Below are positions 5,022 to 6,197 of a DNA stretch of 6,197 bases, one piece after another; position 1 is the first letter of the stretch, and the number at the start of each line of letters is the position of its first letter. A model generated the notes under the pieces. It was not told the origin of the DNA and did no database searches. It saw only the letters and a program-made list of their open reading frames with translations. Origin of the DNA: Vulcanimicrobiota bacterium (GTDB lineage: Bacteria; Vulcanimicrobiota; Vulcanimicrobiia; Vulcanimicrobiales; Vulcanimicrobiaceae). The DNA lies in NCBI GenBank assembly GCA_013289785.1, contig JABCZE010000103.1:1-6197 (forward strand), in the 5' to 3' direction. Both the position numbers and the translations under genes were made by a program.

Positions 5022-6197
5022 TTGCGCGCTCAGGCCTCGCGCGGCGTTCCGTTTGGCCTTCCCGACGTCGCGGTCACGCTTAGCGTACTGACGCTCCTCG
5101 CCATTATCGCGAAGGTGGGCGCCGGCGCCTTCGTACCGTTAACGGCAAAGCTCGTGCCGCACGTCGACCTCGATCCGCGGAACCTGCCGTATTACGCTGC
5201 ACGGTCGACCCTGCGCATGTTCGTAGCGTTGGTATGGTCGACGATCTTCACGCTCGTGTATGGTTATTTTGCCGCACGAAGCAAACGCGCCGAACGAGTG
5301 CTCGTCCCATTGCTCGACATTCTGCAGTCGGTGCCGGTGCTCGGCTATCTCTCCGTCATTATCACGGCTTTCATCGCGCTCTTTCGCGGCAGTCTGCTCG
5401 GCCTCGAGTTTGCCGCCATCTTCGCGATATTCACTAGCCAAGCATGGAACATGACGTTTTCGTTCTACCAGTCGCTAAAGTCCGTTCCGCACGAGTTGCA
5501 GGAAGCGGCCGCGCTCTATCGCCTATCCGGATGGCAACGGTTCGTTCAACTCGACGTGCCGTTCGCCACGATCGGACTCGTGTGGAACGCCATGATAAGC
5601 TTCGGAGGCGGCTGGTTCTTTCTCGCAGCGAGCGAAGCGATCACGGTCCTGAATCATAACTACACGCTACCCGGTGTGGGTTCGTACGTGGCAGCCGCCG
5701 TCGCAGCGCAAGACCTGAGGGCACTGGGCTGGGCAATCGTCACCATCGCGGTCGTGATCGTCCTCGTCGATCAACTTTTCTGGCGTCCCGTCGTCGCTTG
5801 GGCGGATCGCTTTCGCTTCGAGCAGAGTGCTGCCGCCGAAGCGCCGCGTTCGTGGGTTTTCGACGTGATTCGCGGGTCAAACGTTCCGGCGCTCGTGGGA
5901 CGAGCTTGGGCACCCGCGGCCGACAGCATCGGCCGGCTTCTCTCGGCCGTTACGGACGCCCGGTTTGCTTCACGACGGCCGATCGGCGAAGGCACGCGAG
6001 GCGACCGGCTCTTCAACGCGGCAGTGATTGGAGTCGTGGTCGTTCTGTCCGTCGTAATCTTACGCTTCATTTTGACGACCGTCGGATTCGGAGAAATCTT
6101 CAAAACCTTCGAGCTCGGGCTAGCGACGATGGCACGCGTCGCCGTACTGGTCGCAGTCGCGACCATCGTGTGGACTCCGATCGGCGTCGCGATCGGC
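5022..6197 (+). CDS. Tandem-domain ABC transporter permease (MetI-type), 3'-truncated
   Basis: The frame is open to the window end, giving 392 codons from TTG 5022 with no stop. It codes for a polytopic membrane protein, with hydrophobic segments near residues 15-38, 64-85, 93-121, 125-148, 181-204 and 234-254, and two more near the end. The EAA loop of binding-protein-dependent permeases, which contacts the ATPase, lies at 158-180: ELQEAAALYRLSGW, then LDVPF, with E161, G170 and P180. After an internal linker (about 260-325) a second permease domain appears to begin (TMARVAVLV, then WTPIGVAIG). This matches the two-domain permeases of the nitrate/sulfonate/bicarbonate-type group. The substrate cannot be told. 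The start is uncertain. TTG 5022 is one base after the GloVer stop but has no clear ribosome site. GTG 4965 would overlap GloVer by 56 bases and add 19 residues, and has a GGTGAG upstream. GTG 5115 would cut the first membrane segment. Confidence 0.85.
   Translation, partial: MRAQASRGVPFGLPDVAVTLSVLTLLAIIAKVGAGAFVPLTAKLVPHVDLDPRNLPYYAARSTLRMFVALVWSTIFTLVYGYFAARSKRAERVLVPLLDILQSVPVLGYLSVIITAFIALFRGSLLGLEFAAIFAIFTSQAWNMTFSFYQSLKSVPHELQEAAALYRLSGWQRFVQLDVPFATIGLVWNAMISFGGGWFFLAASEAITVLNHNYTLPGVGSYVAAAVAAQDLRALGWAIVTIAVVIVLVDQLFWRPVVAWADRFRFEQSAAAEAPRSWVFDVIRGSNVPALVGRAWAPAADSIGRLLSAVTDARFASRRPIGEGTRGDRLFNAAVIGVVVVLSVVILRFILTTVGFGEIFKTFELGLATMARVAVLVAVATIVWTPIGVAIG

Noticed and set aside
5771..6166. 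Antisense open frame of 131 codons opposite the permease
   Set aside because: The product is Thr/Ser/Arg-rich without any recognisable motif. The plus strand codes for a convincing permease through this whole stretch.

Overview
The window is GC-rich, with tightly packed genes and reading frames typical of a high-GC bacterium. No rRNA, tRNA, CRISPR array or insertion sequence is visible. The gene mix points to an uncultured soil or acid-environment bacterium. It holds a GloVer-repeat lipoprotein, a WXXGXW-repeat secreted protein, a bacterial UBP-type zinc finger, an atypical SDR and a tandem-domain MetI-type permease. My best guess is Candidatus Eremiobacterota (WPS-2) or a relative, with Acidobacteriota next. 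This rests on remembered family distributions and was not tested by a search.

Layout, plus strand first. Bases 1-1008 are the 3' end of a gene for a probable extracytoplasmic beta-propeller-like protein of unknown function. After a 50-base gap comes a 117-residue UBP-type zinc-finger protein (1059-1412, GTG start). A weak hairpin followed by T residues may end this unit. A 131-base intergenic stretch follows, with an exact 11-bp tandem repeat and two small palindromic elements. It leads into a secreted WXXGXW-repeat protein (1544-2614) whose 3' end carries five copies of a 21-bp repeat coding for HGSPGG[L/F]-type heptads.

On the minus strand lies an NAD(P)-binding extended SDR-like protein (3549-2611) that lacks the canonical YxxxK pair. 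It meets the WXXGXW gene tail to tail, and one palindromic CTAG supplies both stop codons. A 133-base divergent intergenic region (3550-3682) separates it from a plus-strand pair. The first is a seven-repeat GloVer lipoprotein (3683-5020) with six cysteine pairs. The second, one base after its stop, is a tandem MetI-type ABC permease that runs off the right edge (about 5022-6197).

How they work together: the window does not show a single pathway. Three products look exported (the propeller-like protein, the WXXGXW protein and the GloVer lipoprotein), so cell-envelope functions dominate. The GloVer gene and the permease are probably co-transcribed because of their 1-base spacing. The ATPase and solute-binding partners of the permease are not inside the window. 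I found no clear defence, mobile or otherwise spectacular new system. The most interesting points are the cysteine-pair pattern in the GloVer protein, the shared CTAG stop, the expanding 21-bp array, the bacterial ubiquitin-binding-type zinc finger and the SDR with a replaced catalytic pair.
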